Assembly (NCBI GenBank): GCA_902363555.1
Contig: CABJAM010000003.1
Location: 124,001-188,000, forward strand
Direction: 5' to 3'
Length of the DNA: 64,000 nt
From: Lachnospiraceae bacterium
Lineage (GTDB): Bacteria > Bacillota > Clostridia > Lachnospirales > Lachnospiraceae
The notes under the pieces are model-generated. The model searched no databases. It had not been told where the DNA came from and saw only the letters and a list, made by a program, of their open reading frames with translations. Each line of letters opens with the position of its first letter. Position 1 is the stretch's first letter. Shown here piece by piece: positions 8,371-17,641 of this stretch. Position numbers and translations under genes: made by a program.

Positions 8371-8458
8371 GTGTGGACAAAATTTGCGTCCGGATGGAAT
8401 ATTTACAGTGTTGTACAACTACAATAGTGTAAGGATTAATATTTTGAAGGAGTCTACT

Positions 8459-9889
8459 ATGAAGAAATCTACTATGAAAAAGTGGATTGCAGGTTTGATG
8501 GTGTTTTGCCTTATATTTACCAATGTGTGGCCGGCGGCTGCGGCGCAGACCGAAACTGCTGAACCCGGGCTGGCCAAGACAACGGCAGTAGAACAGGCTG
8601 AAACAGCCACACCTCAGACAACGGCTGAAACCGCACAAAGCAGTGATGTCGAAAATGATGTCCTAGGTGCGGCTGTGAACAATGATGCGGCGGCCGAGAG
8701 CCATGACACGACAGGTGCGAACAATGATGCGGCGGCTGCCGATGGCACGCAAGCCGGAAACGGCGTCGCACCGGCTGGCGATAACGCACCGGCCTCCGGG
8801 GCGGATCTGGGCCTGACGGCCAAAGCGTGCGTCCTTATGGAGGCCAGCACGGGAAAAATTATTTATGAGCAGAATGCCACGGAGCGGCTGAGTCCGGCCA
8901 GTATTACAAAGATTATGACGCTGATCCTGATTTTTGAGGCGCTGGATGCCGGAAAGATTTCACTGACCGATGAGGTGACCACAAGCGCTTACGCAAAAAG
9001 CATGGGCGGCTCCCAGGTCTTTTTGGAGGAGGGAGAGAAGCAGACGGTGGAAACGCTGATCAAATGTATCGTTGTGGCTTCCGGCAACGATGCTTCTGTG
9101 GCTATGGCCGAATATATCAGCGGCAGCGAGACGGAGTTCGTAAATCAGATGAACACGAAGGCTAAGGCTCTCGGGATGAATGATACGAATTTTGAGGACT
9201 GCTGCGGACTGACGGAATCCCCCAACCATTATTCCTCGGCAAAGGATGTGGCGATCATGTCCAGAGAGCTTTCCGTAATGCATCCGCAGATCCATAATTA
9301 TTCCACCATCTGGATGGAGAACATTACCCATGTGACCCGTCAGGGCACCTCCGAATTTGGCCTTGCCAATACGAACAAGCTGTTAAAGCAGTATGAGGGC
9401 TGCAATGGCTTAAAGACCGGCTCCACAAGTCTTGCCAAGTACTGCCTGTCGGCCACTGCTGTCCGCAATGGTATCGAGCTGATCGCGGTCGTTATGGCGG
9501 CGCCGGATTATAAGGTCCGTTTTTCCGAAGCGGCGTCCATGTTAAATTATGGCTTTGCCAACTGTACGCTGTATAAGGATGAGAATCCGGAAGCTTTGCC
9601 TGAGACGCCGGTTGAAAATGGCGTGGTGGAAATGGTGGGCGGCGATTATGGCCAGCAGTTTTCGTATTTGAGCACCACCGGGGAGAGCTTTGAGGGAGTG
9701 ACACGGCAGATCAGCTTTAACGAAGGCCTGGCGGCCCCCATTGCCAAAGGGGATGTGATCGGCAAAGTGACCTATTTGCTGGGCGGTAAAGAGCTGGGTA
9801 GCGTACCTATTGTCGCAAAAGAAGCTGTTGAAAAAGCCGTTTATACAGATTATCTAAAGAAAATATTAAATCACTGGCTGAAAATATAA
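8459..9889 (+). CDS. D-alanyl-D-alanine carboxypeptidase (S11), paralogue 1
   Basis: A 476-residue penicillin-binding protein of the DacA/DacF type, which trims the terminal D-Ala from peptidoglycan stem peptides outside the membrane. The N-terminal signal peptide is basic, then GLMVFCLIFTNVWPAAAA. A ~75-residue Ala/Thr/Glu-rich linker follows. Active-site motifs are SITK (in LSPASITKIMT), SGN (VVASGNDAS) and KTG (NGLKTGSTS). A C-terminal beta domain ends in a weakly amphipathic YTDYLKKILNHWLKI, the usual membrane-surface anchor. The start is ATG 8459 behind GAAGGAG; the frame runs open farther upstream only through the repeat block. Confidence 0.93.
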   Translation: MKKSTMKKWIAGLMVFCLIFTNVWPAAAAQTETAEPGLAKTTAVEQAETATPQTTAETAQSSDVENDVLGAAVNNDAAAESHDTTGANNDAAAADGTQAGNGVAPAGDNAPASGADLGLTAKACVLMEASTGKIIYEQNATERLSPASITKIMTLILIFEALDAGKISLTDEVTTSAYAKSMGGSQVFLEEGEKQTVETLIKCIVVASGNDASVAMAEYISGSETEFVNQMNTKAKALGMNDTNFEDCCGLTESPNHYSSAKDVAIMSRELSVMHPQIHNYSTIWMENITHVTRQGTSEFGLANTNKLLKQYEGCNGLKTGSTSLAKYCLSATAVRNGIELIAVVMAAPDYKVRFSEAASMLNYGFANCTLYKDENPEALPETPVENGVVEMVGGDYGQQFSYLSTTGESFEGVTRQISFNEGLAAPIAKGDVIGKVTYLLGGKELGSVPIVAKEAVEKAVYTDYLKKILNHWLKI

Positions 9890-9940
9890 AGAATGTGTAA
9901 ATAATATGAAAAAATCGGAGCTAATATGAAAAAATCTGAA

Positions 9941-9969
9941 TTGTTTTTGTCTAAATTTGTTGATAAAAT
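9941..9969 (+). promoter_or_regulatory. Probable promoter of sugar ABC operon
   Basis: TTGTTT (9941-9946), a 17-bp spacer and TAAAAT (9964-9969), upstream of the binding-protein gene. Two copies of AATATGAAAAAATC precede it (about 9903 and 9923), a possible paired site. Confidence 0.55.
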
Positions 9970-10054
9970 GTAGTTGTTACAAAATACAAAGGCAGGTCGG
10001 AAGTAATATTTACTTTTTAAGATCTGCAGATAAGATCCTGAAGGAGGACGAGAA

Positions 10055-11446
10055 ATGAAAAAGATTTTAGCTGTCTTATTATCAGTATCGATGGTTGTAG
10101 GATTATTAAGTGCATGTGGCAACAGTAATCAGGCACCAAAGGAAACAAGTGCAGGCAAGGAGACACAGGCTGCGGGGGAGACAAAAGCGGCTGACGAAAC
10201 AAAAACAACAGATGCTCCGGATGCTGGTAACGAAGATTCCGGAGATAAGATCGTTATTAATTACTATGACTGGGATGGCAGCGCCGCTGGCGTTGTAGAA
10301 CGCTTCAATGCATCTCAGGATAAGATCCAGGTTGTGTTTACACAGATCCCGGATAACATGGACAAGAATTCCAAGCTGGACGTTTTAGCTATGGGCGGCG
10401 GTGAGATCGACGTATTACCCTGCGGCGATGGCGACCAGTTCACACGTATGCAGAATGGCATGTTTGCTCCGCTGGATGAGTATATCGCAGCCGACGGCCT
10501 CGATATGCAGGAATCCTTTAGTGAAATGGCTAACTGGTGTGTATGGGATGGCGTAACCTATGGTATGCCTCTGCGTGCTTCCGTTGGCGGCGTTTTCTAC
10601 AATAAGAACCTTTTTGATGCCGCTGGTATCGCATATCCGGAAGGCAACTGGACATGGGATGACTATAAGGATATTGCATCACAGTTGACACAGGGCGAAG
10701 GTACAGATAAGATTTATGGTACATACAATCACGTATGGGCCGGCGAGTGGATTCATCCCGCAGCTCAGGTAGGCAGCTTCTACAAAGAAGACGGCACCTC
10801 CAATATTAATGATGAAATCTTTGTTAATATGTTAAATGAGAGAATGGCTCTGGACGAAGCAGGTGTTCAGCCGTCCTACACAGAAGTTAAAGCAACTCAG
10901 GCAATGCCTAACAGCTTCTTCCTTGGCGGAAAATCTGCCATGGTTATCTGCGGCGCATGGTTGATCCGTGATATGAAGGATACAGAAAACTATCCGCATG
11001 ATTTTGGCATTGGCTTTACTTATTTCCCAAGAACAAATGATTCTGTGGAATCTGACAAGAACCTGTTTATGAGCGCTACAATGCTGGGTGTGGCTTCCAC
11101 AAGCAAGAACCCGAAGGAAGCTTACGAGTTCATCAAATACATGGTGACCGAGGGCGCCGTAGATATCGCTGCCGGCGGTAACTATCCATGCTACAAGGTT
11201 GCTTTTGATGATGAAGTTATCAACGCATTTATCGAAGGCTCCGGTCTTTCCTTTGAAGACGGCCAGAAGCTGTTCGCAACAGATGCTGTATACCACAGCT
11301 CCAAGGCCACAGGCGCTGGCGCAGCCGCTTACATGGACGCATTAGATGAGCAGGAAGGTCTGTTCTTTACAGGCTCCACAACGGCGCAGGATGCACTGGA
11401 TAAGGTTGCTGCGGCTATGAATGAGGAGATCGAATCCTTACAGTAA
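10055..11446 (+). CDS. Sugar ABC transporter substrate-binding lipoprotein
   Basis: A 463-residue extracellular solute-binding protein of family 1. The signal peptide ends in a lipobox, VVGLLSAC at about residues 16-23, so it should be lipid-anchored on the outer face of the membrane. An acidic Thr/Ala/Lys-rich linker follows. The mature domain has the usual features of oligosaccharide binders: DVLPCGDGDQFTRMQNG, GVFYNKNLFDAAGI with PEGNWTWDDYKDIASQLT, and MVICGAWLIRDM. Two MalF/MalG-type permeases follow after a 200-bp gap rich in hairpins, which may let the binding protein be made in excess. No ATPase gene is nearby, so a shared MsmK-type ATPase elsewhere is likely. The substrate is not identifiable. 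Confidence 0.92.
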   Translation: MKKILAVLLSVSMVVGLLSACGNSNQAPKETSAGKETQAAGETKAADETKTTDAPDAGNEDSGDKIVINYYDWDGSAAGVVERFNASQDKIQVVFTQIPDNMDKNSKLDVLAMGGGEIDVLPCGDGDQFTRMQNGMFAPLDEYIAADGLDMQESFSEMANWCVWDGVTYGMPLRASVGGVFYNKNLFDAAGIAYPEGNWTWDDYKDIASQLTQGEGTDKIYGTYNHVWAGEWIHPAAQVGSFYKEDGTSNINDEIFVNMLNERMALDEAGVQPSYTEVKATQAMPNSFFLGGKSAMVICGAWLIRDMKDTENYPHDFGIGFTYFPRTNDSVESDKNLFMSATMLGVASTSKNPKEAYEFIKYMVTEGAVDIAAGGNYPCYKVAFDDEVINAFIEGSGLSFEDGQKLFATDAVYHSSKATGAGAAAYMDALDEQEGLFFTGSTTAQDALDKVAAAMNEEIESLQ

Positions 11447-11463
11447 TTGTCAGGAACCGGCAG

Positions 11464-11479
11464 GCAAAATATATTTTGC
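11464..11479. repeat. 16-bp perfect palindrome after binding-protein gene
   Basis: GCAAAATATATTTTGC is its own reverse complement and is flanked by GGC/GCC. It lies 17 bp after the stop codon and could be a 3' mRNA stabiliser or a binding site. A second hairpin, AGCGGCTC/GGGCCGCT, follows at about 11512-11541. Confidence 0.55.
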
Positions 11480-11552
11480 AGCCGAAATTAAGAATTAAAT
11501 GATGAATTTTTAGCGGCTCAGTAACTTGTTATTGGGCCGCTGCTACAAAGTA

Positions 11553-11598
11553 CAGTTTTTATAACGGTTCGACCCGCGAAAACTGTTACCGTTTTTTT
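11553..11598 (+). terminator. Partial terminator with GTAAC-type palindrome (copy 3)
   Basis: ACAGTTTT/AAAACTGT and the overlapping TAACGGTT (11562-11569)/AACTGTTA (11581-11588) can each form a stem ending just before CCG and seven T. Its position between binding protein and permease fits read-through control of subunit ratio. Confidence 0.65.
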
Positions 11599-11651
11599 CG
11601 TCGAGTACGAAAGAACTTAAAAATGCAATTCGGGAAGGAAGTGGAGGATTG

Positions 11652-12572
11652 ATGGCTGGATTTACCGGTAAGAAACAAAAAGTACCTATGTCCATTCTTG
11701 AGAAAAAGGAAGAAAGAGCCGGATTTTTATTCATGCTGCCGAACTTTATCGGTATAATTATATTCGTATTATTTCCAACAGTATGCTCTCTGCTGTTGGG
11801 CTTTACAAAGTGGAACCCGATGAAGGGGCTTTCAGATATGAAGTTTGCCGGTCTGGACAATTTTGCAAAAATGGCCACAGACGAACGGTTTATAGCCTCT
11901 TTGAAAAACAATGCTTTTTACACGATTATATATGTGCCTTTGGCCATCTGTATTGCTCTGTTGATCGCAGGCCTTTTGAACAAGTATGTGTTCTGCAAGG
12001 TGCCCATCCGGTTAATGGTCTTTATGCCGTATATTTCGTCCATTGTTTCCGTTGCCTATGTGTGGATGATCCTATATTATCCCAACGGCGGGCCGATCAA
12101 CTCTGTTTTATCTGCTCTTGGTATGTCAAATCCGCCGCAGTGGCTTGTGAGTACGGACACCTCGCTATTGGGCGTTATCATCATGTCCATCTGGCATGAT
12201 GTGGGGTATTATATGATCATATTCCTGGCGGCTATGCAGGGGATCTCCCATGAAATTTACGAATCCGCGTCCATGGATGGGGCCGGCGGTATCCGTTCGT
12301 TCTTTAAGATCACCGTTCCTATGCTTGGGAGCAATATATTGTTCGTATCCATTCTGGCCACCATCAACTCCTTTAAGGTGTTCGACCAGATCAATATTCT
12401 TACCGGCGGCGGACCGGGTTATTCCACCAATGTTTTAGTGTACTGTATTTACCACTATGCATTTAAGAAGCAGAATGTGGGCTATGCTTCGGCCATTGCT
12501 GTCGTTCTGTTTTTGATCATCTTCATTATTTCGATGCTCCAGATGAAGCTGAAGAAAAAAGTGGAAGTCTGA
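11652..12572 (+). CDS. Sugar ABC transporter permease, MalF/UgpA type
   Basis: A 306-residue permease with six membrane segments. The conserved permease loop that contacts the ATPase is visible as EIYESASMDGAGGIRSFFKITVPML, the EAA-motif region, near residue 210. I take ATG 11652 behind GGAAGGAAGTGGAGG; a TTG three bases upstream is too close to the ribosome site. The second permease starts 20 bp after the stop, so the two are co-translated. It forms the transmembrane channel with that protein, importing the sugar captured by the lipoprotein. The N-terminus carries a charged cytoplasmic stretch with no recognised domain. Confidence 0.93.
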   Translation: MAGFTGKKQKVPMSILEKKEERAGFLFMLPNFIGIIIFVLFPTVCSLLLGFTKWNPMKGLSDMKFAGLDNFAKMATDERFIASLKNNAFYTIIYVPLAICIALLIAGLLNKYVFCKVPIRLMVFMPYISSIVSVAYVWMILYYPNGGPINSVLSALGMSNPPQWLVSTDTSLLGVIIMSIWHDVGYYMIIFLAAMQGISHEIYESASMDGAGGIRSFFKITVPMLGSNILFVSILATINSFKVFDQINILTGGGPGYSTNVLVYCIYHYAFKKQNVGYASAIAVVLFLIIFIISMLQMKLKKKVEV

Positions 12573-12591
12573 TGAAGGGAGGATATGAACT

Positions 12592-13425
12592 ATGTCAAAC
12601 AAAACAAGAAGACTGATTGGCCGGATTATTGTCACGTTGATCATGCTGGCGTTCGGATTACTGTGCATATTCCCCTTTATCTGGATGGTGTCCACATCCT
12701 TTAAAAATGAAGTGGACGTTATGGAATTTCCCATCCGGATCATCCCAAAGGTATGGAATTTTGCCAACTATCCGAAGGTCTGGTTTGAAAGTAATTTCCC
12801 GACCTATTATTTAAACAGTATCAAGGTAACCGGCTTGACGCTCATCGGCGATTTCTGCCTGACGACCACCGCCGCTTATGCTTTCGGACGTCTGAAATTC
12901 CGGGGCAAGGAAGTGATTTTTGCACTGTATCTGGCAACCATGATGGTTCCTGTACAGGTTATGCTTCTTCCCAAGTACATATATTTTGGCTGGATGGGGA
13001 TCAACAATACGCATCTGGCTCTGATTTTACCGGGTATCTTCTCGGCCTTCGGCGTATTCCTTATGCGCGGGTTTTTTGAGTCGATCCCCAAGGAGATCAC
13101 GGAGGCGGCCTGCATTGACGGCGCCAATCATTTCCGTATCTTTTTACAGGTCATTCTGCCTCTGGCAAAGTCCGGTATCACAACATTGGTCCTGTTCAGC
13201 TTTTCCTGGTGCTGGAATGACTATATCAACCCGTTGATCTATATAAACAGTGACAAGCTGTTCACATTGACCATCGGTCTGCAGCGGTTCCAGGAATCAT
13301 CATCCACCCACTATGCGCTGATCATGGCCGGGGCCACGGTGTCACTGCTGCCGCTGATCGTACTGTTCCTGTTTGCTCAGAAGTACTTTATCGAGAGCTT
13401 TGCCAATGTAGGTATCAAGGGCTGA
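12592..13425 (+). CDS. Sugar ABC transporter permease, MalG/UgpE type
   Basis: A 277-residue second permease with six membrane segments. The EAA-loop is seen as PKEITEAACIDGANHFRIFLQVILPL near residue 165. The N-terminal WMVSTSFKNEVDV and the C-terminal YFIESFANVGIKG are typical for MalG-type subunits. GGGAGG lies eight bases before the ATG. It pairs with the upstream permease. A strong terminator follows, although the isomerase gene starts close behind and may be reached by read-through or a separate promoter. Confidence 0.93.
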   Translation: MSNKTRRLIGRIIVTLIMLAFGLLCIFPFIWMVSTSFKNEVDVMEFPIRIIPKVWNFANYPKVWFESNFPTYYLNSIKVTGLTLIGDFCLTTTAAYAFGRLKFRGKEVIFALYLATMMVPVQVMLLPKYIYFGWMGINNTHLALILPGIFSAFGVFLMRGFFESIPKEITEAACIDGANHFRIFLQVILPLAKSGITTLVLFSFSWCWNDYINPLIYINSDKLFTLTIGLQRFQESSSTHYALIMAGATVSLLPLIVLFLFAQKYFIESFANVGIKG

Positions 13426-13448
13426 TCCTGCAATAACTAAACCATTCG

Positions 13449-13483
13449 GGCCGGCCAGGCGTTGCCAACAGGCCGGCCTTTTT
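13449..13483 (+). terminator. Terminator between permease and isomerase genes
   Basis: GGCCGGCC (13449-13456) pairs with GGCCGGCC (13471-13478), a 14-base loop, then five T. The next ribosome site follows almost at once. Confidence 0.85.
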
Positions 13484-13499
13484 GTAAAGGAGAGAAAAT

Positions 13500-14369
13500 A
13501 TGAGCTTGAAATTAGGTTTACAATTATTTACCGTAAGAAATTATCTGCGCGATGACCTTGAAGCGGGGCTTGCCAGGTTTCGTGATATCGGTTTTAAAAA
13601 TGTGGAATTTCCATCCTTTGACCCGGAAGCCTTATCCGGTGAAAAGCCGCCCATCCGCAATGTGACCTCCGATGAGATGAATGACATGATGGACCGTCTG
13701 GGGATGCATATGATCTCTTTTTCAGTGCAGTTGCCGCTGGATGTGCAGGAAGTATTAAAGACGGATTTTAATTGGGATGCAGCAGCGAAATATGCCAATG
13801 AGATCCATTGTGCAGGTCCTTCCGTTTCCATGATGTTTTTCCGCAATAAAGAAGAGGTGCTTCAGTTTGCAGATTATTGCAATAAGGCTGCGGCTGTATG
13901 CAAAAAGTATGGTGTGAAGTTTATTTATCACAATCATTTCCAGGAGTTCCAGAAGTTTGACGGTGAGTATGTACTGGATCTGTTCCTTGCCAATACGGAC
14001 CCGGAATGGGTAAAAATCGAGCTGGATACGTTCTGGGTAAAACGTGGCGGTGTGGACCCGGTTGCTTACCTGGATAAGATCGGTGACCGCTGTATCCTGA
14101 TTCATCAAAAGGATCTGAGTAAATCATGTACGAATGTGGACCTGCTGGCCGGTTTTGACGGCTTTGTGGGCCAGGAGAAGTTCAATGAGGCTCAGCATGA
14201 TGAGTTTATCGAGGTTGGCCAGGGTGTTCTTGATATTCCCGGGATCATCGCCAAGGCCAGAGAAATCGGCAGTGTGGAATATCTGATCATTGAGCAGGAT
14301 TACTCTAAGCTGGACCCGGTGAGCAGCGCACAGGCAAGCTATAACTATATTAAAGATTTCTTTGAATAA
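13500..14369 (+). CDS. Sugar phosphate isomerase/epimerase, TIM barrel
   Basis: A 289-residue cytosolic protein of the xylose-isomerase-like AP-endonuclease-2 superfamily. Visible metal- and substrate-site segments are KFIYHNHFQEF near residue 142, VKIELDTFWVKRGG near 173, LIHQKDLS near 200, and EYLIIEQDYS near 262. These supply the His, Glu and Asp ligands of a divalent metal. Members interconvert ketoses, inosose and similar sugars. AAAGGAGAG precedes the ATG. Its place between the sugar ABC transporter and an aldo/keto-reductase-like protein suggests it processes the imported sugar, but the exact reaction is unknown. Confidence 0.85.
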   Translation: MSLKLGLQLFTVRNYLRDDLEAGLARFRDIGFKNVEFPSFDPEALSGEKPPIRNVTSDEMNDMMDRLGMHMISFSVQLPLDVQEVLKTDFNWDAAAKYANEIHCAGPSVSMMFFRNKEEVLQFADYCNKAAAVCKKYGVKFIYHNHFQEFQKFDGEYVLDLFLANTDPEWVKIELDTFWVKRGGVDPVAYLDKIGDRCILIHQKDLSKSCTNVDLLAGFDGFVGQEKFNEAQHDEFIEVGQGVLDIPGIIAKAREIGSVEYLIIEQDYSKLDPVSSAQASYNYIKDFFE

Positions 14370-14424
14370 ATGAATTTGTCCACGGGGGCCTGGCTCAGCC
14401 CCCCGTGGCCATCAAAAGTTACTG

Positions 14425-14456
14425 AAAACCAGCCATTGTATATGTGGCTGGTTTTT
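14425..14456 (+). terminator. Intrinsic terminator after isomerase gene
   Basis: AAAACCAGCCA pairs with TGGCTGGTTTT, followed by further T. A second GC-rich stem, CCACGGGGG/CCCCCCGTGG, lies at about 14380-14408 without a T-run. Confidence 0.85.
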
Positions 14457-14490
14457 GCTATGATAGAGCATATGAAAGGAGCGGTTACAT

Positions 14491-15645
14491 ATGAGATACA
14501 GAGCATTGGGAAATACAGGCCTTATGGTCAGTGAGATCGGACTTGGAGCGGAGTGGCTGGAGCGCCATAATGAGGAAGAGGTTAAGACGGTGATCGACTG
14601 CTGTGAGGAAAATGGCATAAATATTTTAGACTGCTGGATGTCGGAGCCCACGGTGCGTTCCAAAATCGGCGCTGCAATCCAGGGAAAGCGGGAGCGCTGG
14701 ATCATCCAGGGGCACATCGGTTCCACATGGCAGGACGGCCAGTATGTCCGTACAAGACAGTTGGATAAGGTGAAGGTGGCTTTTGAGGACCTGCTGACCC
14801 GGCTGGAAACCGATTATATTGATCTTGGCATGATCCATTTTGTGGATGAGGCCGCTGAGTTTGAACGGATAATGTCCGGGGAATTTATCGAATACGTCCG
14901 TGATTTAAAGGCCCGGGGTATCATCCGCCATATCGGTATGAGCACTCATAATCCGAATGTGGCGAAGATGGCTGTTTTAAGCGGCGCTGTGGAGATGATT
15001 CTGTTCAGCGTGAATCCGGCCTTTGATCTGCTGCCGGCCACTGAGGATATTAATACGTATTTTGCGGAAAGCTATGATGAAGCCCTGGGCGGCATTGCCC
15101 CGGAGCGGGATGAGCTGTACAAGCTGTGTGAGCAAAGAGGCGTGGGGATCACAGTTATGAAGGGATATGCCGGCGGCCGTCTGTTTTCGGCGCAGGCCTC
15201 ACCGTTTGGTGTGGCGCTGACGCCGATACAGTGTATCCACTATGCGCTGACCCGGCCGGCAGTAGCCAGTATCATGGTGGGCTACGATACGCCAGAGCAT
15301 GTGCGGGAGGCCGTGGCTTATGAAACGGCTTCGGATGAAGCGAAGGATTACGCCAGCGTGCTGGCCGTTGCGCCCCACCATGCCTACTCCGGCCAGTGCA
15401 CCTACTGCGGTCACTGCGCCCCATGTCCATCGCAGATCGATATTGCCATGGTCAATAAATTATATGATCTGGCGACAATGCAGGAGGCTGTGCCGGCCAC
15501 GGTGCGCGCACATTATCAGAGTTTGAGCAAAAATGCAGGGGATTGTATCCACTGCAAGGGCTGCGAGACACGGTGCCCGTTTGGCGTGCCTGTGTCGGAG
15601 CGCATGGAAAAGGCGGCGGCTCTGTTTGAAAGCACCCCGATTTAA
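14491..15645 (+). CDS. Aldo/keto reductase-like protein with C-terminal 4Fe-4S domain
   Basis: A 384-residue protein. Residues 1-290 have the aldo/keto reductase barrel (MRYRALGNTGLMVSEIGLG). The rest carries two cysteine clusters, CTYCGHCAPCP near residue 308 and CIHCKGCETRCP near 353, as in Fe-S oxidoreductases. Of the usual Asp-Tyr-Lys-His tetrad, Asp (INILDC) and His (GMIHFVDE) are visible. The expected Tyr is not found after the Asp, and the Lys position reads WIIQGHIG. Classical NADPH carbonyl reduction is therefore doubtful. Electron transfer or a different chemistry in the nearby sugar pathway is possible. AAAGGAG precedes the ATG. Confidence 0.85.
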   Translation: MRYRALGNTGLMVSEIGLGAEWLERHNEEEVKTVIDCCEENGINILDCWMSEPTVRSKIGAAIQGKRERWIIQGHIGSTWQDGQYVRTRQLDKVKVAFEDLLTRLETDYIDLGMIHFVDEAAEFERIMSGEFIEYVRDLKARGIIRHIGMSTHNPNVAKMAVLSGAVEMILFSVNPAFDLLPATEDINTYFAESYDEALGGIAPERDELYKLCEQRGVGITVMKGYAGGRLFSAQASPFGVALTPIQCIHYALTRPAVASIMVGYDTPEHVREAVAYETASDEAKDYASVLAVAPHHAYSGQCTYCGHCAPCPSQIDIAMVNKLYDLATMQEAVPATVRAHYQSLSKNAGDCIHCKGCETRCPFGVPVSERMEKAAALFESTPI

Positions 15646-15647
15646 TC

Positions 15648-16328
15648 CTATTCCATCATAATACCTTTGTAGGGATGATCCATAGGCACCATAATGCCGG
15701 ATTCTGCAACGGCGATATCTGTAATGTTATCGCCGTCCTGCATACAAAAGTAGATGTCCAGATTTTCAGGATTGCCTCCGGCATTGCGGTCCACATAGTT
15801 TTCCTGTAAGGTTTTCTGGATGCTGTCCAGAATGGTCTGTGCCAGTGTTGTTGAATCGTACATAAAGAAATCTTCCTTTTGTGGGTCCGGCGGACCTGTG
15901 AAAATGGCACAATTTTTTGTGAAGCATACAGTCATGCCGCCCTTGCCGTCGGTAACCGAATCCGCCAGCTCAAGATTCCAGCCGGTCAGGTCGGCGATGG
16001 CTTCGATCAGATGATCGGGCGTCTTGTCACCGTTAAAAGGGTATTCTTTGAAATTCCCATTACTGCCAATAAAGAGTGTACCGGTGGCTTGTGCGGGATT
16101 TGTTTGTGTCTCTGTGGGAGCGGGAGCTTCCGTTGTCTGTGTGCTTGCTGGAGCTTCCGTTGCCGGAGCCTCCGTCGTTTGTGTGCTGTCTGGAGCTTTT
16201 GCTTCGGAATCTTCGGTGGACAGCGTGCTGCCCTGGGGTTCTTTTGTATCCCCTGGAGCAGAGCTGCAGCCGGATATGACCGAAGCCGTCAGTATAAAAA
16301 TAATTGCGAGTGCGGTTACTTTTTTCAT
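15648..16328 (-). CDS. Lipoprotein with Thr/Ala/Pro-rich spacer, unknown function
   Basis: A 226-residue protein with a lipoprotein signal (ILTASVISGC, Cys21), so it should be anchored outside the membrane. Residues 22-80 are low complexity and contain repeated STQTTEAPA and TEAPA blocks, a flexible wall-crossing spacer. The C-terminal ~145-residue globular part (from about TGTLFIGSNGNFKEYPF) resembles bacterial lipoproteins with small alpha/beta sensory folds, but I recognise no named family. GGAGGTAATCAC precedes the ATG on the minus strand. Its stop lies two bases from the convergent reductase gene's stop. Confidence 0.7.
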   Translation of the reverse strand: MKKVTALAIIFILTASVISGCSSAPGDTKEPQGSTLSTEDSEAKAPDSTQTTEAPATEAPASTQTTEAPAPTETQTNPAQATGTLFIGSNGNFKEYPFNGDKTPDHLIEAIADLTGWNLELADSVTDGKGGMTVCFTKNCAIFTGPPDPQKEDFFMYDSTTLAQTILDSIQKTLQENYVDRNAGGNPENLDIYFCMQDGDNITDIAVAESGIMVPMDHPYKGIMME

Positions 16329-16465
16329 GTGATTACCTCCCAGAATTTAATTAATATGCCTGTCGTTTGAAGCGCGTTTCTGAAACAACTATAACATAGA
16401 TGAGAGATAATGTATATGCACTTAAATAAATATCAATTATTTGAAAGAATATTTTAAGATATGGT

Positions 16466-17467
16466 CTACCACTGGTTGACCGCGTGTTCTGCAAAGGAGA
16501 TGACATTTTTTATGTCCAGCCGTGTGCCGTCATCGAGAATGACATATCCTCTGAACTCGCCAAACATCTGATGGCAGCAGTTATCCACCCATAATAGCTT
16601 GATCTTTGTCGTGCGGTCATACCTGGGGGTCAGCGTCAGGTTCAGCCGCCCTTCATCGTCGGTCAGCTTCCATGGGCGCATATAGCTGCTGCCCAGTGTA
16701 AATTTCACCTTGCCCAGCTTATGGGCCTTTCCGTCATAAAAAATCATATTTTCCGTGGCCGTATCCGAATTTCCAAAGCCGCAGCCCAGATTAAAGCCGA
16801 ACATTTTGCCGTCGATATACCCGGAGCCATTGCTCCAATACCATTCATTTTTAAACGGCCATACTCCCCGGCCCCAGTCCAGAAGTCCGAAGGAGTCCTT
16901 TTTCTCAAAGCTGTACGTGTGATTTCCCTGCTGGACATAACCGGCGGCGGTCATGCAGTTGATTTTATGGTTGTAATAAAATGCCGTGTCATACTCGTCA
17001 AAGGGCAGATTTATGACCATGGCATTGGGATTTTGCCGGCGCAGGGTGATCTTTGCTTCCACATCACCCCAGCGGCAGTGAAGCTTGCGGACGTCTCCGT
17101 TGGCGGTGAATTTCATGTAAACGTCGCCCTTGTCATAGCACAGTGTATGGCTGCGCTCGGCGTCTGTGGGCATATGGAGTGAATTAAAGGGCAGGACAAG
17201 GAATTTGTTCAGGTCAATGATCTTCTTTCCCTTGACGAAATCGAACAGCATCATGGAAACCTGTCCGGCATAGGAGGCGTGGCCAATGGTGAACTGGAGA
17301 CACAGGTGTTTGTTCGTCACCTGGTAAAAATCCCATTCTTTGATGCGCCATGGTTTCGCCTTAATGGCATTGCGGTTGTAGGTCAGAATACTTTTGGTTG
17401 AATAGCCGGCGATTGGATGCCCCAATTCATCCAGTACGGGGCCGGGCTGTGTCAGTAGCTTCTGCAT
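16466..17467 (-). CDS. DUF2804 family protein
   Basis: A 333-residue protein matching the DUF2804 family. It starts QKLLTQPGPVLDELGHPIAGYS and has the family's tryptophan- and aromatic-rich beta core, with KKDSFGLLDWGRGVWPFKNEW near residue 195 and GFNLGCGFGNSDTATENMIFYDG near 228. There is no signal peptide and no membrane segment. The biochemical role of the family is unknown; a lipocalin-like beta-barrel lipid- or carotenoid-related function has been suggested for similar folds, but that is only an inference here. AGGGGG precedes the ATG. It stands alone on the minus strand. Confidence 0.85.
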   Translation of the reverse strand: MQKLLTQPGPVLDELGHPIAGYSTKSILTYNRNAIKAKPWRIKEWDFYQVTNKHLCLQFTIGHASYAGQVSMMLFDFVKGKKIIDLNKFLVLPFNSLHMPTDAERSHTLCYDKGDVYMKFTANGDVRKLHCRWGDVEAKITLRRQNPNAMVINLPFDEYDTAFYYNHKINCMTAAGYVQQGNHTYSFEKKDSFGLLDWGRGVWPFKNEWYWSNGSGYIDGKMFGFNLGCGFGNSDTATENMIFYDGKAHKLGKVKFTLGSSYMRPWKLTDDEGRLNLTLTPRYDRTTKIKLLWVDNCCHQMFGEFRGYVILDDGTRLDIKNVISFAEHAVNQW

Positions 17468-17593
17468 AAAAAATCCCCCTTCTATAAAAGAATGGCATAC
17501 TTCAAACGGTTTACTTCTCTAAAAAATTATAACACAGATTCGGATAAGCCGCAATTATGACCAATGCCTTTATTCGTATATTTTGAAAAATGG

Positions 17594-17634
17594 GTAATGG
17601 TTCCGACGGTTTTCACGACGGGCCGAACTGTTAC
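17594..17634. repeat. GTAAC-type palindrome 4
   Basis: GTAATGGTTC (17594-17603) pairs with GAACTGTTAC (17625-17634), ten pairs with two wobbles. It sits just upstream of the diguanylate cyclase promoter. Confidence 0.55.
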
Positions 17635-17641
17635 TAAAACG

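Noticed and set aside
8103..8432. Several overlapping frames in the GC-rich repeat block
   Set aside because: Frames repeat with the 82-bp units and have no ribosome site; treated as repeat artefacts.
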